A stretch of DNA of 64,000 nt, taken from Aquarana catesbeiana. Lineage: Eukaryota; Chordata; Amphibia; Anura; Ranidae. Below are positions 1 through 11,144 of the stretch, in pieces. A program made the position numbers and the translations under genes. The DNA is taken from positions 57,025,431 to 57,089,430 of the forward strand of contig NC_133328.1 in assembly GCF_042186555.1 (NCBI RefSeq), written 5' to 3'. Within the stretch, counting starts at the first letter, position 1. Every line of letters starts with the position of its first letter. The notes beneath the pieces were generated by a model. It had not been told where the DNA came from, ran no database searches, and was given only the letters and a program-made list of their open reading frames with translations.

Positions 1-81
1 TTCACTTAAAATTTCAGCAGCTCAGCTCTCCCTCCCAGCAGTGACTTGGCAGCTTGCCCACCTTACGATTACTCATGAAAA

Positions 82-469
82 CATAGCTCCCAACTGTCCC
101 TGATTTCGAGGGACTATCCTTGATTTCGGGCAATGTTCCTTTGTCTCTCATTCCACCTCATTTGTCCCTCATTTTGGCCTGATCAATATAGATGTGTATA
201 AAATGCACTTTTTAGCTATCAAAAAGTGTTTTCTGGGGCTAAACCTTTCATCTGATTTCTAAATTGCTGCATTTGTAAATTCCAAAATAAATGAAAAGTA
301 AAAGTAATGGTAAAAAAAAAAAAAAAAAAAAAAAGAGCACTTGTGGGTTTAACCAATCTTTTTTTGTACAATTCTCCTTTAATAGGGCGTGGCAAGGGGT
401 GTGTCCTATGCCTGCATACTTTTGGTGATAGTCGTCCCTCATTCCTATCTCAGAAAGTTGGGGGGTATG
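82..469. mobile_element. hAT-like non-autonomous element
   Basis: The ends are short inverted repeats, CATAGCTCCCAAC at the left and GTTGGGGGGTATG at the right. The flank ATGAAAA occurs immediately outside both ends (75-81 and 470-476), as expected of a 7-8 bp target duplication. The body has repeated 'tgtccctcatt' phrases and an internal A22 run. There is no coding capacity. The superfamily is inferred from the duplication length only. Confidence 0.55.
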
Positions 470-523
470 ATGAAAATACTCAGTATCAGTACCAATAATG
501 GCGCATGTCATTGGGCTGGCATG

Positions 524-720
524 TTAAAGCAAAACTAAAGTAATACTCACCTATTCTCTGACACCGTCGCTGGCATCTTCTCCCTGGTGGCTTCTTCTGG
601 GCGCCAATCTTCATCCATGACTGGATGGTGCAGGATGACATGCACAGGAGTGCAGTCACCCTGGCAGTGTGCCTAAAAAGCAAACGGAGCTGCGCATGCA
701 CAGCTCTGAGCACATTTTAA
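524..720. mobile_element. Possible TTAA-flanked element fragment
   Basis: TTAA at 524-527 is followed by AGCAAAACTAAAG, and a TTAA closes the segment at 717-720. The start resembles other TTAA elements here, such as the one starting at 35189. The right end is not a convincing inverted copy, so this is a weak call. Nothing else is recognised between 470 and 750. Confidence 0.25.
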
Positions 721-753
721 CCTATACTGTTGAAATAAACTTAGAGGGCCTTA

Positions 754-1395
754 GGCCCCTTTCACACGGACGGATAGAGTGGTGCTTTTAGCTGCGGATT
801 TTCTAGTTTTCTACCGCAGCTAAAAGCACACAATGCTTTCCTATGGCCCCATTCACACACTGCATTTAGCTGCGATTTAGTTACATGCGGTTCCGTGCGG
901 ATAGAAAAAATAGAATTGACTGCGTCCAGAAGCAATTTAGAGCAGCTATCCACACATAACCACAGGTAATCGCAGTGCACTGTGTCAGCTGCGGATAACA
1001 GCGCCGAGTTGCTCATCGGGAAAGGAAAATTTTAAGGGGAACCCCCTACGCCAAAAAAACGGCGTGGGGTCCCCCTAAAATCCATAGCAGACCGAAGGGC
1101 CTGGTATGCTCTTGGAGGGGGAATCCATGCCATTTTTTTTTCATTTAAAATTTGGCGTGGCGTCCCCCTCAAGATTCATACCAAACAGTGCCGGGGATCC
1201 AAGTCTGATCCCCGATCAATAAGTGGGTACCCTGTCGGGTTGCTCTGGAAATGGCAAACCGCAGTTAAAACGCAACTGCAGCTAATCGCACTGTACAAAT
1301 GCAGCTGATCGCAGTGCCTAGAGTCTTGAATTTCACAGGAAAAAAAAGAACATGCTTTTAACTGCGGCAGAATAGCCATCCGTGTGAAAGGCGCC
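754..1395. mobile_element. PIF/Harbinger-like MITE
   Basis: The inverted ends are GGCCCCTTTCACACGGACGG on the left and the complement of GGCGCCTTTCACACGGATGG on the right. Both are flanked by TTA (751-753 and 1396-1398), matching the 3-bp TWA duplication of Harbinger elements. The interior repeats 'agctgcgattag'-type words in both orientations and carries no transposase. Similar termini flank the elements at 36999, 59872, 17225 and 45144. Confidence 0.7.
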
Positions 1396-1514
1396 TTATA
1401 GAAAGATTATTAAATAATCATATCTGACCTGACTCAGACTAGAATTGACACAGCACTACTGAGCAGGAAGCAAAGCCTATATATTTAATGAACGAATATA
1501 GATAACCACAAAAT

Positions 1515-1565
1515 TTTATATATATATACATACATACACACACACACACATATATACACACACTG
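1515..1565. repeat. (TA)n(CA)n microsatellite
   Basis: A compound simple repeat of tatata, tacata and cacaca units. It lies in otherwise unrecognised sequence between the Harbinger-like element and the degenerate TTAA element. Confidence 0.85.
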
Positions 1566-1689
1566 AAAGGGACATGCGGTGAGGTCAGTGGCTGGTGAGG
1601 CACTGGCTAGTATCACAGCCAGATACACACAGGTCACATTCGCCACGATCGTTACAGCGAGAGCAATAGCTCTAGCATTAGATCTCCTC

Positions 1690-2179
1690 TGTAACTCTAA
1701 ACATGTAATCAGTAAAAAAAAAAAATTAAAGCGTCGCATATGGAGATTTTCAAGTACTGAAGTTTGGCGTCATTCCACAAGTGTGTGCAATTTTAAAGTG
1801 TGACGTTGGGTATCTATTTACTCGGCAATACATCATCTTTCTCATTAAAAAAAATTAAAATTAAAAAAAGGGTTATCTTCAGGTGTATTTTTTTTCCCTG
1901 AACCCCCACCAAAAAACGCGTTTGAAAAATTGCTGCGCAAATACCATGCAACATAAAAAAGTTGCAATGACCGCCATTTTATTCCCTAGGGTGTCTGCTA
2001 AAACTATACATCTATCTATATCTAGATATAGATATATCTATATATAGATAGATAGATAGCGATCTATAGATAGCTCTATCTAATGTCTGGGGGTTCCGAG
2101 TAATTTTCTAGCAAAAAAAATGATTATTACTACATGTAGGAGAGGAGTGTCAGAATTCGCTTGGGTGGCAAGGGGTTAA
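1690..2179 (-). mobile_element. TTAA element family B, truncated copy
   Basis: This shares long stretches with 31315-31971 (same orientation) and 22605-23273 (opposite orientation): 'tatggagattt', 'gctgcgcaaatac', 'accgccattttatt' and 'taattttctag'. The outer end is GGCAAGGGGTTAA at 2176-2179. A TATAGA microsatellite (about 2008-2085) has expanded inside it. It has no ORF of note and is non-autonomous. From 2180 to 2347 I see no recognisable feature. Confidence 0.5.
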
Positions 2180-2347
2180 TTACCACAAGTCACGTACAAT
2201 TATTATATTGTTTTTAAAGTAATTTACTAGATTTTTAAAAACTGTACTCAAGCTGGTGGTTTAACGGATAGAATTGCTGAAGTTATAACTTCAAACAAGT
2301 AATTTGACAGTAAATAGATACATTTTCTAACATCTAGCATAATATCC

Positions 2348-2481
2348 CCTTAGCGCCGACCGTACACATATGCGGCTTCGGCTTTCAGGGGTTATACCGG
2401 GGTGATGTATGCAGCTGTATGTATCACCCCGGTATAACCCCTGAAAGCCGAAGCCGCATATGTGTACGGTCGGCGCTAAGG
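2348..2481. repeat. Perfect 59-bp-arm inverted repeat
   Basis: The left arm 2348-2406 is the exact reverse complement of the right arm 2423-2481, with a 16-base spacer (2407-2422). The arms hold several CpGs and a short ACATATGCGG core. Perfect identity suggests a recent origin or ongoing arm correction. It is probably the terminal part of a palindromic transposon continuing to the right. It is far longer than a typical pre-miRNA, so I do not call an RNA gene. Confidence 0.9.
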
Positions 2482-3190
2482 CGCTATGTTAAAAAATGTA
2501 TTTATCCATTTACCTTTTTTTTTTTTTTAGAGCAGGCGGTCGGCTCTTTACGGATAACAACTGATGCGGCTAAAAGCCACTCGGTTGTTATTCCGGAGGA
2601 ACAGGAGGGAGCCCCCCCCCCCCTCCTGCTGCCTTCCGCCGCTGTTCGCGGGCCTCCCGTCCCACCGAGAGACCCGATCCGCGATCCGGCACTTCCGCCA
2701 GCTAGAGAGAGACTGTATCAAAGCCCTAAACGGCTATGTTCCAGTCTCCCATGTGTAAACACGGAAGTCGACGTCACTTCCGGTTTACTCAGCTACCAAC
2801 TCTGCCGAATTTTGAAAAACCGACAGTATTCAGGATCGCCGTTTTTGGCGATCTGAATACTTTGAAGTGCAAAGGAGAGATTGGGGGTACCACTTCTGGG
2901 AGCCACAGACACGGCTATTGACGTCACCACAGGGCTCCCTCCTCCTCTCCCTGTCGCCATGCCAGTAGGAGAGAGGAGAGGAGCGGAGCCTCGTGCATGC
3001 GCAGTAGGGTTCCTGGCGTGAAGCCGTAAGGCTACACTGCCATGTTCCCTTACACGCAATGGCTGCGGCAGCACCCCGACAACTGATGGAAACATCATCT
3101 GCAGTGCCGACATCACTGGACTCCAGGATAGGCAAGTGTCCTATTATTAAAAGCCAACAAACCCATTATATGTAGCTGCTGGCTTTTAAT
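2482..3190. mobile_element. GC-rich palindromic element body related to the 49.3-kb TTAA element
   Basis: Short stems recur, such as GGATAACAAC with GTTGTTATTCC near 2556-2600 and ATCGCCG with GGCGAT near 2835-2852. The part from 2880 to 3190 resembles 49500-49690: 'gcatgcgcagtaggg', a gcggcagcaccc block, and 'tagctgctg' followed by an A/T-rich end. Open frames across it lack domain signatures. Borders are uncertain. Confidence 0.4.
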
Positions 3191-4439
3191 TTTTGCAGCG
3201 GTGGGCAGACCTCCTCTGAGAAAAACATGGGATTGTGGGTAAATCTTATACCCATAATCGCATGTTTTTTCCTTGTAGTTAAGAGGGTTGGGCTGGAAGG
3301 GAGCATTTGTCTTTTAGACACATGCCCCCTTCTATAACACCACAGTGAGAGGCGTGCCTCCACTGCAGCATTTTTAATGGACAGCTGGGGCTAATGGTGC
3401 TTTACCATTGGTCCAAGGCTCCAAGCTGTCCACTGAGCTCAGTGCCTCTGATGAGAAGTGAGGAGAGAAACTGTGAGCTCATCCTCTCAGTCTGCTGCAA
3501 ACAAAGTGTGCAAGCTTATATTTAAAGTGGCCGCTCTGTATGTAGCTTCTGACAGGTGCAAGTAGCCCCGTATCTCTGGAACCATAGGTCCAGAGATACG
3601 GCTCTCAAAGCTAGATTTATTATTTTATTTTATTTTTTTAATGTTCATGGCAGGTGAGGCTCTGCCTTACCTGCCTCCCCTGACTGCACGTCCCTGCTGA
3701 AAGTGTGTGTATGAATAGTGGAATCTACAGCTAGACTAAAAGGGGAAGAGATTCATCCTGATAGATTATTCTCAATCAAGGACCCATCTAATCAATGCTT
3801 TTGAAAAAGCAATGAAAGATAAAAAAAAAAAAAAAAACCTAAGTGGTCCATTGGGACTCCGCCCTTGTAGACACAAGCAAAAACCAAACCCTTGCTTACT
3901 ATGGTTCCCTACAACAGCTTGTACATCTATTAGGTTTACCTTCAGCTCTTTAGCAGTTTAGGAAAAGTGGAAGGGAACAAACAGCACAAAAACCCATCTG
4001 CATGGACCAATTTACACATTTGAACTTTCAACATCCCCTGCATGTTTTTAAACAGGCTAATAAAGTTGCGACACATCCCAACAAAATGAACAGATGCTGG
4101 TGTATCATGTTTTACTGGGATGCAGACCTACAGCGTTCTAGAACAAGGTGACATGAATGAGAAAGGGGTTTTAGAAAAGGACATATTCTATTACATTGTG
4201 ACCAATACTTAAAGAAAAAAAAAAAAAAAAAAAGTGAATATCGGCCGCACCGATAATCCGTCGACCCCTAGTACACAGCGGTGGATCTTTAATGTTGGTA
4301 ATGTGACATATATTTTTCACACATATTGTGTGTTATTTTGTACACAGTGGTGGAACTCTATTGCGGGGACGATTACATTTTTTTTTTTTTTTTTTACACA
4401 TATTGTGTGCCATTTTTTATGTTCTACACAAGTTGTGTG
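3191..4439. other. Intronic sequence, no gene recognised
   Basis: This is low-complexity and apparently single-copy DNA with poly(A) runs at about 3821-3837 and 4215-4232. Two related phrases, 'acacatattgtgtg', occur near 4318 and 4397. No coding exon, RNA gene or clear transposon ends were seen. Confidence 0.4.
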
Positions 4440-4594
4440 TTATTGGAGATATCTATCTATATATCTATAGATATATAGATATATAGATAGATATAGATAT
4501 ATAGATAGATATAGATATATAGATATATAGATAGATATAGATATATAGATAGATATATAGATATATAGATATATATATATATATATTATATATA

Positions 4595-4681
<87 letters not shown>

Positions 4682-4688
4682 TATATAT

Positions 4689-4749
<61 letters not shown>

Positions 4750-4755
4750 ATTAGT
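4440..4755. repeat. Compound (ATAG)/(AT) microsatellite
   Basis: About 315 bp of ATCT, ATAG and AT units. Pure (AT)n dominates from about 4565. It is self-complementary over most of its length and so could form AT cruciforms. Reading frames here are simple-sequence artefacts. Confidence 0.95.
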
Positions 4756-4829
4756 TTTACTGCTACAGGGACGCACCTGTGTGCCAGATCAAGTATATAC
4801 ACGTGATCTAATACTTCCGGGTAGGGGGC

Positions 4830-5182
4830 ACGCACGCACCCTACCCCCTACCAAAAATATGTAGCAGAATACATTTTGGCCTAAATGTATGAAGAAATTC
4901 GATTTTTTTATCTTTTTTTTTTTTTTTTTTATTGGATAGGTTTTACAGCAGAAAGTAAAAAAAATATTTTTTTTTTCCCTCAAAAATGGTCAGCCGTTTA
5001 TGGCAAAAAAAAAAAAAAAAAAAAAAAAGCTATTTGTGGGGAAAAAGGGACATATTTTATTTGGGTACAGTGTCACATGACCGTGCAATTGTCAGTTGAA
5101 GTAACGCAGTGCTGTATTACAAAAAATGGCCTGGTCATGAAGGAGGGGGGTAAACCTTCCGAAGGTCAAGTGGTTCAAGAAA
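4830..5182 (-). mobile_element. TTAA element family A, partial copy
   Basis: Reverse-orientation relative of 7905-9330, 53921-54900 and 56043-56941. Shared landmarks are the complement of 'gaccaggccattttt' and of 'atgtattctgcta', and 'tttgggtacagtgtcacatgac'. The outer end decays to AAGTGGTTCAAG where sister copies have a TTAA. It is non-coding. Confidence 0.5.
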
Positions 5183-5234
5183 AAGTGTAAAATAAAATAA
5201 ATAGTAAAAAAAAAAAAAAAAGAAAGAGTCCCAC

Positions 5235-6042
5235 TCCCTGTGTAAAAGGGAACGCATCACACATGTAAGGTATTGCCATGAATATCAGATTGAGAACAAT
5301 AATTCTAGCACCAGACCTCCTCTGCAACTCTCCACTGGTAACCTGTAAAGGCTTTTAAATCTTTGCCTATAGAGATTCTGCATAACACCATGTTATAATA
5401 TATACCCAATTTTTTGGTAAAATGATATAGTGTTTGTGTGCATTAAAAAGGGGTTGTGAAGGTTAATTAACCTTTTTTACAAACAGGTTATAATTACCTG
5501 CTCTTTGCAAGGGTTTTGCACAGAGCAGCCCCGATCCTTCTCTTCTGGGGTTCCCCGCCGACGATCCTGGCTCCTCCCCTTCACTGGGTGCCTGCACCAG
5601 AGAAATCACTTTCCATGGGGGCACTCGTAGAGGTGCGCGCCAGAATCCCTGGGCTTGGCCCCGTCCCCCCGCCCCTGTATCACTGGATTTGATTGACAGC
5701 AGCGGGAGCCAATGGCTCTCCCTGCTATCAATCTATCCAATGAGGACAGAGACAGTAGCCGGAGCCGCTGCGCTCATGCTCATCGCTGGAATGGATGGGC
5801 TCAGGTAAGAAAAAGAGGGGGTTCTGAGGGCACCTGCAAAGAAGGTTTTTCACCTTAATGCATAGAATGTATTAAAGGTGAAAAACCTTGAGAATTCACA
5901 ATTCCTTTAAAATGTATTTTTTTTTCAAAAAATGTGCGTTTGAAAAACCGCTACGCAAATACAACGCGACATAAAAAATTGCAAAACCCACCATTTTTTT
6001 CTCTAAGGCCTCTGCTAAAAAAATATATTATGTTTGCTGGTT
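5235..6042 (-). mobile_element. TTAA element family B, split copy
   Basis: Family B sequence runs from about 5235 to 5442 ('acatgtaaggtattgcc', 'gacctcctctgcaac'). It is interrupted by the TTAA element at 5443-5910, then resumes at 5911-6042 ('aaaccgctacgcaaatac'). Another TTAA element begins at 6043. It is degenerate and non-coding. Confidence 0.4.
5443..5910. mobile_element. TTAA-flanked MITE (piggyBac-type target)
   Basis: TTAA at 5443-5446 and at 5907-5910, with ends AAAGGGGTTGTGAAGG and ATTCCTTTAA. The body has landmarks shared by several copies: a 'ttttgcacagag' block, a 'cttctggggt' block, and the inverted pair GATTGACAGCAG with CTGCTATCAATC. No transposase is present. A TTAA target is characteristic of piggyBac; the assignment is inference. 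Confidence 0.65.
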
Positions 6043-6426
6043 TTAAAGTGATTGTAAGGGCTCGTTTTTTTTTCCCCCCTTTTAAAATAAAAAAACATAT
6101 CATACTTACCTCCACTGTGCAGCTCGTTTTGCACAGAGTGGCCCCCGAACCTGCTCTTCTGGGGTCCCCCGGCGGCTCCTCCCCACATCAGATAACCCCC
6201 TAGGAGAAGCGCTCTCCCGAGGAGGTAACCTTGCGGGCGCGCTCCTGAGTCCAGCATTCGGCGTCCATAGCTGCTGAACGTACGATTCGGCCCCGCCTCC
6301 GTGTCATTGGATTTGATTGACAGCAGGAGCCAATGGCTGCACTGCTATCAATCTATTCAATCAAGAGCCGTCACTGCCAGGTGTTTTTTCATCTTGATGC
6401 ATTAAGGTGAAAACACGAAGGTTTAA
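6043..6426. mobile_element. TTAA-flanked MITE, same family as 5443-5910
   Basis: Starts TTAAAGTGATTGTAAGGG at 6043 and ends near TTAA at 6423-6426, with a decayed right terminus. It shares the 'tgcacagagtggcccc', 'gataaccccctaggag' and 'gattgacagcag' blocks with 10666-10940 and 5443-5910. It inserted into family B sequence. Confidence 0.6.
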
Positions 6427-6430
6427 AAAA

Positions 6431-7459
6431 AAAAAAAAGCAGATTTTTACATGTAAACAAAAAGTGGTCAGAAAGGCCTGATCTTCAAGTGGATAAATTG
6501 CATCAGAAAGCCAAGAGCTGGCATGTGATTGGTCACTACTGGCAAGCTTCCAATTGTATAATCTTGGCCTGCAACTGGTCATTCCATGAAAAGAAGACAA
6601 AATCTGAAGTCACATTCCCTGGTCTGTAATCTGGACAACCCCTAGGGGAAGTGTCCATAAGGAAAACACCAATATTATATTGGCAACCAGGCGCCGATCC
6701 CAAGGGGAGCAATTTTCCTACACGCTACTAACATTCTGTTGGCAGTCCTACTGCAGTACGCGGCGGGCGGCTTCCAACAGCCTAAAATAGCCGGATAATA
6801 AAACAAGCCATCATTTCTCCAAGTAATCCTTCAAGACTCGCTTTCTCAGCAGACAAGAGGACGATCGCTGTATCAGGAGTGACTCAGCCGCATTACATCA
6901 TCCCGCATAATGTTTGGCGAGAGCTCGTCCGACGCAGACAAGACACACAAAATTCAATGCAAATAAAACAATGAAAGCCAAAGCTGTTTCAATCAAACTC
7001 ATGAAAACAGAACACTGCGTTCCACCCGCTTTCATGTCCGTCTCTTGTCACAAGAACACCCGAAGGTACCTGCAACGCCGACACCAAACAAACATCGCCT
7101 TCTCCATCAGACACCGATTAATAATGGATTGCCGATACTGTGTGCTGCGGCATTTTCCTATGCTTTAGAAATGTTCCGCTTCATAACCCTTTAATAATGT
7201 ATACATTCCCTCATCACCGCTCTCCCATGTGTGCCACTCCAAGCTGACTCCAGCAATTTCATGTTAAAAAAATAAAGTGGTGTTGTTAAGAACTACCTGC
7301 AATCTGCCACATGTCAGGAAAATTACTAAAAAGGGTTTTTTTTTGTTTTAGTGTGTTTTTCATAAATGGACACAGCACCAGAAAAGTATAGGCAGAAATA
7401 TTCTGAATTCCCCCTCTATATTTTTGGCACATCAATAATTTCCTGTATATGCGGCATAT
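6431..7459. other. Apparently single-copy intronic region
   Basis: After an A-run, 6480-7310 has mixed composition without simple repeats or any block seen elsewhere in the window. The longest open frame (6914-7168, plus strand) has no recognisable domain. It is a reasonable place to look for conserved non-coding DNA, but I cannot test conservation. Confidence 0.35.
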
Positions 7460-7908
7460 TTAAAGTGGTTCTAAAGGCAGAAGTTTTCTTAAAAAAAAAC
7501 CTTCTGGGTGCAGCTCCCCACCCAGCCCCTCCTTATACTTACCTGAGCCTGACATCGATCCAGTGATGTGCATGAGAGCAGCGGCTCTCCCAGGTCTCTG
7601 TCTCTCCTCATTGGCTCACACAACAGCAAGAACCATTGAGCCAATGAGGAGAGAGAGCGGGGGCAGGGCTAAGCCCTGTTGTGTGTGTGAATGGACAACG
7701 TCCATTCACAGGAGCGAGCCTACTCGAGTACCCCCACAGCAAGAGGTTTGCTATTGGGAGCAATCAGCAAGGAGGAGGGGGGGGGGGGCAGGACCACCAG
7801 CAGGAGACCCAAAAAGAAGAGAATCAGGGCTGCTCTGTGCAAAACCAATGCACAGAGCAAGGCAAGTATAAAATTTTTTTTTTTTCACAGCCTTTACAAT
7901 CACTTTAA
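7460..7908. mobile_element. TTAA-flanked MITE
   Basis: Both ends are clear: TTAAAGTGGTTCTAAAGG at 7460 and CCTTTACAATCACTTTAA ending at 7908, which are imperfect inverted copies. It has the family's internal 'aaccaatgcacagag' block. The right TTAA (7905-7908) is also the first four bases of the next element, so the two abut with no spacer. Frames through it are not genes. Confidence 0.75.
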
Positions 7909-8164
7909 CCACTTCAGCTCCGGAGGGTTTACCCCTTCATGACCAGGCCATTTTTTTGCGATACGGCACTGTTACTTTAACTGACCATTGCGCAGTCATG
8001 TGACGCTGTACCCAAATAAAATGTATATCTTTTTCCCCCCACAAATAGAGCATTTTTTTGGGTGGTATCTGATCACCTCTGCGGCTTTTATTTTTTGCGC
8101 TATAAAACAAAAATTATATACACCTAATTAATGTATGTATGTATGTATGTATGTATGTATGTAT

Positions 8165-8707
8165 TAGAGCTGCATGATTCTGGCCAAAATGAGAATCACG
8201 ATTTTTGCTTAGAATAAAAATATCACGATTCTCTCACGATTCCTGCGAAATAAAATATTTCACAGTATACAAAAAAATGGGCTAACTTTACTGGTTAGTT
8301 TTTTTTTTAAATTCATTAAAGTAATTTTTTCCAAAAAAATACAGTGTGACATAAAATATTGCAACAACCACCATTTTATTCTCTAAGGTGTCTACTAAAT
8401 ATATATATATGTAATTTTCTAGCAAAAAAAAAAATGATTTTAACTTGAAACCAACAGATGTCAGAAAAAGGTTTAGTGTTAAAACTTTTTTCACTTGCAC
8501 ACAAAGTCTATTCCATTGACAAATTGTTACAATGTTTATACTTAAGTTCAACTGATAAAGAAGGTTTTGTTTCCTGGCAGACTGCTCAGTTTTTCTCTTC
8601 CTTTCTTTTGATGGCTGTGGCTTCAGAAGAGCAGAGAGAATTCTTTGTATAGAAAGAATTGTGAAACACTTTAGTCAAGATTCTTGACGATTAATTGTGC
8701 AGCTCTA
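8165..8707. mobile_element. hAT MITE inserted in an (ATGT)n microsatellite
   Basis: Ends are TAGAGCTGCATGATTCTGG and the complement of TAGAGCTGCACAATTAATCG. GTATGTAT occurs on both sides (8157-8164 and 8708-8715), although the flank is itself (ATGT)n, so the duplication is not independent proof. The same termini bound 10314-11144 and 22239-24418, where the duplications are unambiguous. No transposase remains. Confidence 0.7.
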
Positions 8708-8739
8708 GTATGTATGTATGTATGTATGTATATTTTTAT

Positions 8740-8744
<5 letters not shown>

Positions 8745-8813
<69 letters not shown>

Positions 8814-8827
8814 CACACACACACACT
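8745..8827. repeat. (CA)n/(TA)n microsatellite
   Basis: A (CA)n run of about 55 bp, then tatata, then a second CA run. It lies directly after the right-hand (ATGT)n block at 8708-8732. The left (ATGT)n block is at about 8131-8164. Confidence 0.95.
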
Positions 8828-9330
8828 ATAAAAAATAAAATCGAATTTCATCAATTTAGGCCAATATGTATTCTGCTTTTTGGTAAAAAAAAAAAAAAAA
8901 ATCCCAATAAGCGTATATTGATTGGTTTGCACAAAAGTTATAGCATCTATAAACTAGGAGATATTTTTATGGCATTTTCATCTATTTATTTATTTTACTA
9001 GTAAAGGTGGCGATCAGAGACATATAGCGGGACAGATATTGCGGCGGACAATTCGGACACCTGACACTTTTTTGGGAACCAGCAAAACCAATACAGTGAT
9101 CCGTGCTAAAAAATATGCACCGCCACTATACTATGACATGGTCTGGGAAGGGGTTAACATCAAGGGCAATCAAAGGGTTAAATGTGCGCCTAGCCAGTGT
9201 TTTATTTACAGTGTCGGAAGAGCTTTTACTAAAGAGAAGGCATAGATCTGTGTCCTTCGCAGGAACACAGGATTCATGCCCTCCTCCTCCTCCCCCCGAC
9301 AGAACGGCAATCTGCATTGTTTACATAGAT

Positions 9331-10262
9331 CCCAGAAGGAAGAAGTGATTTGCTGTAACTGATTATAAAGTGTTAGCTGCAGTTTGGCTTCAATTTGTGT
9401 ATTTAAATCTGTTAATGCATTTAACACCCCCCCTCCCCCCCAGACTGACCATGCCGCTGTGCCTCCTGTGCTCATTCCTCCAGAGTGGGGACCCACTAAT
9501 ACAGGAGGTGTGCTATTGGCCAGATCACCAGGTGAAAACAGAGGGATATAAAAGAAAGAAAATAATGCAGCCACCACATCCAATAGATGTTAAGCTGCAA
9601 TATTATACATTTTTGGTTATGGGTTTAACACCGCTTTATCTAGATCTGCCATTAAAAATTATAGGAGGTTTTTTTGCTTAAACTGGAGTTCCTCCTTAAC
9701 GATCCGTTCTTTCCTCGGGGTGCAGTCTTTATAGGCAAAGTGTTATTATTGGCTCAGATCCGTGTAATAAACATCATCACTTGGCCGCAGGAAAAACAGT
9801 ATCCAAGTGTTCGGAAAGAGTTGAGTCTATTTTTATGTGTTTATGTTTTCTGATAAACACGTTATTCATATCCTCATCGATTGTAATCGTAGAGCCGGCA
9901 GGTCTGGGTGTGTTGCATTGTGGAAGGGAGAGAATCTGATATTTGGACTCCAGTGTAAAGCCTATACAGCCCGAGCCAACTGTTTACTCAGAATGTTTTC
10001 ATAGAGAAGACTTTCACTTCTATTCACGTGTGACCAAGTATGATCCCGGTAAAAATCTGCCGCTAAGTCCTTGAAAATCCTCTCTTGAAAGAAGCGGAGA
10101 AGCCACAATGTTTGCTTCACATAGCGCAGGATTGGAGAAGGTAAGCATGGGCGTGTGAAAACCCGACGTGGTAAGACGATCTCTAGAACGCCGTGAGAAC
10201 CAAGAGAACATATCACACAGAGAATGTAGAAGAAAAAAAAAAAGTTATATGATACACATTTG
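9331..10262. other. Intronic region with a partial repeat and single-copy DNA
   Basis: 9340-9690 shares phrases with 50300-50460 ('atgcagccaccacat', 'atcatcaggtgaaaa'-like), so it is a repeat fragment. 9700-10260 is compositionally balanced, with no element ends or blocks seen elsewhere in the window. No splice-bounded exon was recognised. Confidence 0.35.
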
Positions 10263-10313
10263 GGGAGATTTACCAACACTGGTGAACACAGAATCTGGTG
10301 CAGCTGTGCATAG

Positions 10314-10354
10314 TAGAGCTGCACGAATAATCGTTAAAAGTTTGAGATCGATTC

Positions 10355-10395
<41 letters not shown>

Positions 10396-11144
10396 AATCC
10401 AGCATTTCCACGATTCATGTAACAAGTGCAGAGCAGTTCCCCTGCTCACAGCTGACCAAAAAAAAATACAGCTGGCAATGTTTATCAACAACATTGCTCA
10501 GCACTGAAGGAGTGATAAAACAAAATATTGTATCTTTCTATTTATTAATTACAGAGCAAAGGGATGAACTTCAGTCTGTAAATGAAGTCAGTTTAAAGCA
10601 ACCTTGTCAAGTAAAAAAATTTTTTTGTCTTTATTAAACTGTTCCTTTGTTTAACCCATTAACCCTTAAAGTGATACTAAAGGGTTGGTTTTTAAAAACA
10701 AAAAAAAACAACAAAAAACAAACATGTCATACTTGCCTCCACTGTGCAACTTGTTTTGCACAGAGTGGCCCCGAACATCCATCTCTGGAGTCCCATCTGC
10801 AGCTCTTGCGGCTCCTCCCCACATTAGATAACCCCCTAGGAGAAGCGCTCTCCGAGGGGGTTACCTTGCGGGCGCGCTCCCCAGTCCAGCATAAGACGTC
10901 CATAGAGGCCAAATGCAGGACTCGGCCCCATTCCCCGTTTTGACTGAAGCAAAGAGTTTTATGTCTTATTTTACTGCCATGTTGTTTGATTACCTAATGT
11001 TCAGGGAATGTAAATCTTTTTTTTTTTTTTTTTTTTTATTTCAAAAAGTTCAGAAATCGTGATCTTTACTCTAAGCAAAAAAAAAAAAAATAAATAAATA
11101 AATAAAAAATCTCATTTTATCCAGAATCGTGCAGTATAGATCTA
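10314..11144 (-). mobile_element. hAT MITE with 8-bp target duplication
   Basis: Begins TAGAGCTGCACGAATAATCG and ends AATCGTGCAGTATAGATCTA. GTGCATAG is duplicated exactly at 10306-10313 and 11145-11152. Interior sequence such as 'gaacttcagtctgtaaatga' is the inverse of 24185-24215 in the large copy at 22239-24418, so the two are opposite in orientation. It carries a (CA)n tract (10358-10394) and a TTAA element fragment at 10666-10940. Confidence 0.8.
10666..10940. mobile_element. TTAA MITE fragment nested in the hAT copy
   Basis: Starts TTAAAGTGATACTAAAGG at 10666 and closely follows 6043-6330 through 'gataaccccctaggag' and 'cttgcgggcgcgctcc'. It stops near 10940 without a right end. It is the innermost layer of a three-element nest. 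Confidence 0.6.

Larger units (their letters stand above)
7905..9330 (+). mobile_element. TTAA element family A, interrupted copy
   Basis: Begins TTAACCACTTCAGCTCCGG and keeps family landmarks: 'gaccaggccattttt', 'acaaatagagcattttt', 'tgatcacctctgcgg', then after the interruption 'ccaatatgtattctgc', 'gcgtatattgattgg' and 'gaacggcaatctgc'. A (ATGT)n repeat grew inside it and a hAT element landed in that repeat (8165-8707). The right end is lost. It is non-coding. Confidence 0.6.

Noticed and set aside
2348..2481. Hairpin as a microRNA precursor
   Set aside because: Arms are 59 bp and perfectly paired, unlike a normal pre-miRNA, and the context is a palindromic transposon.
2419..2856. 145-codon plus-strand ORF
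   Set aside because: It runs from the hairpin into a GC-rich repeat body, with no domain and no exon features; similar DNA recurs at 49.5 kb as a transposon.
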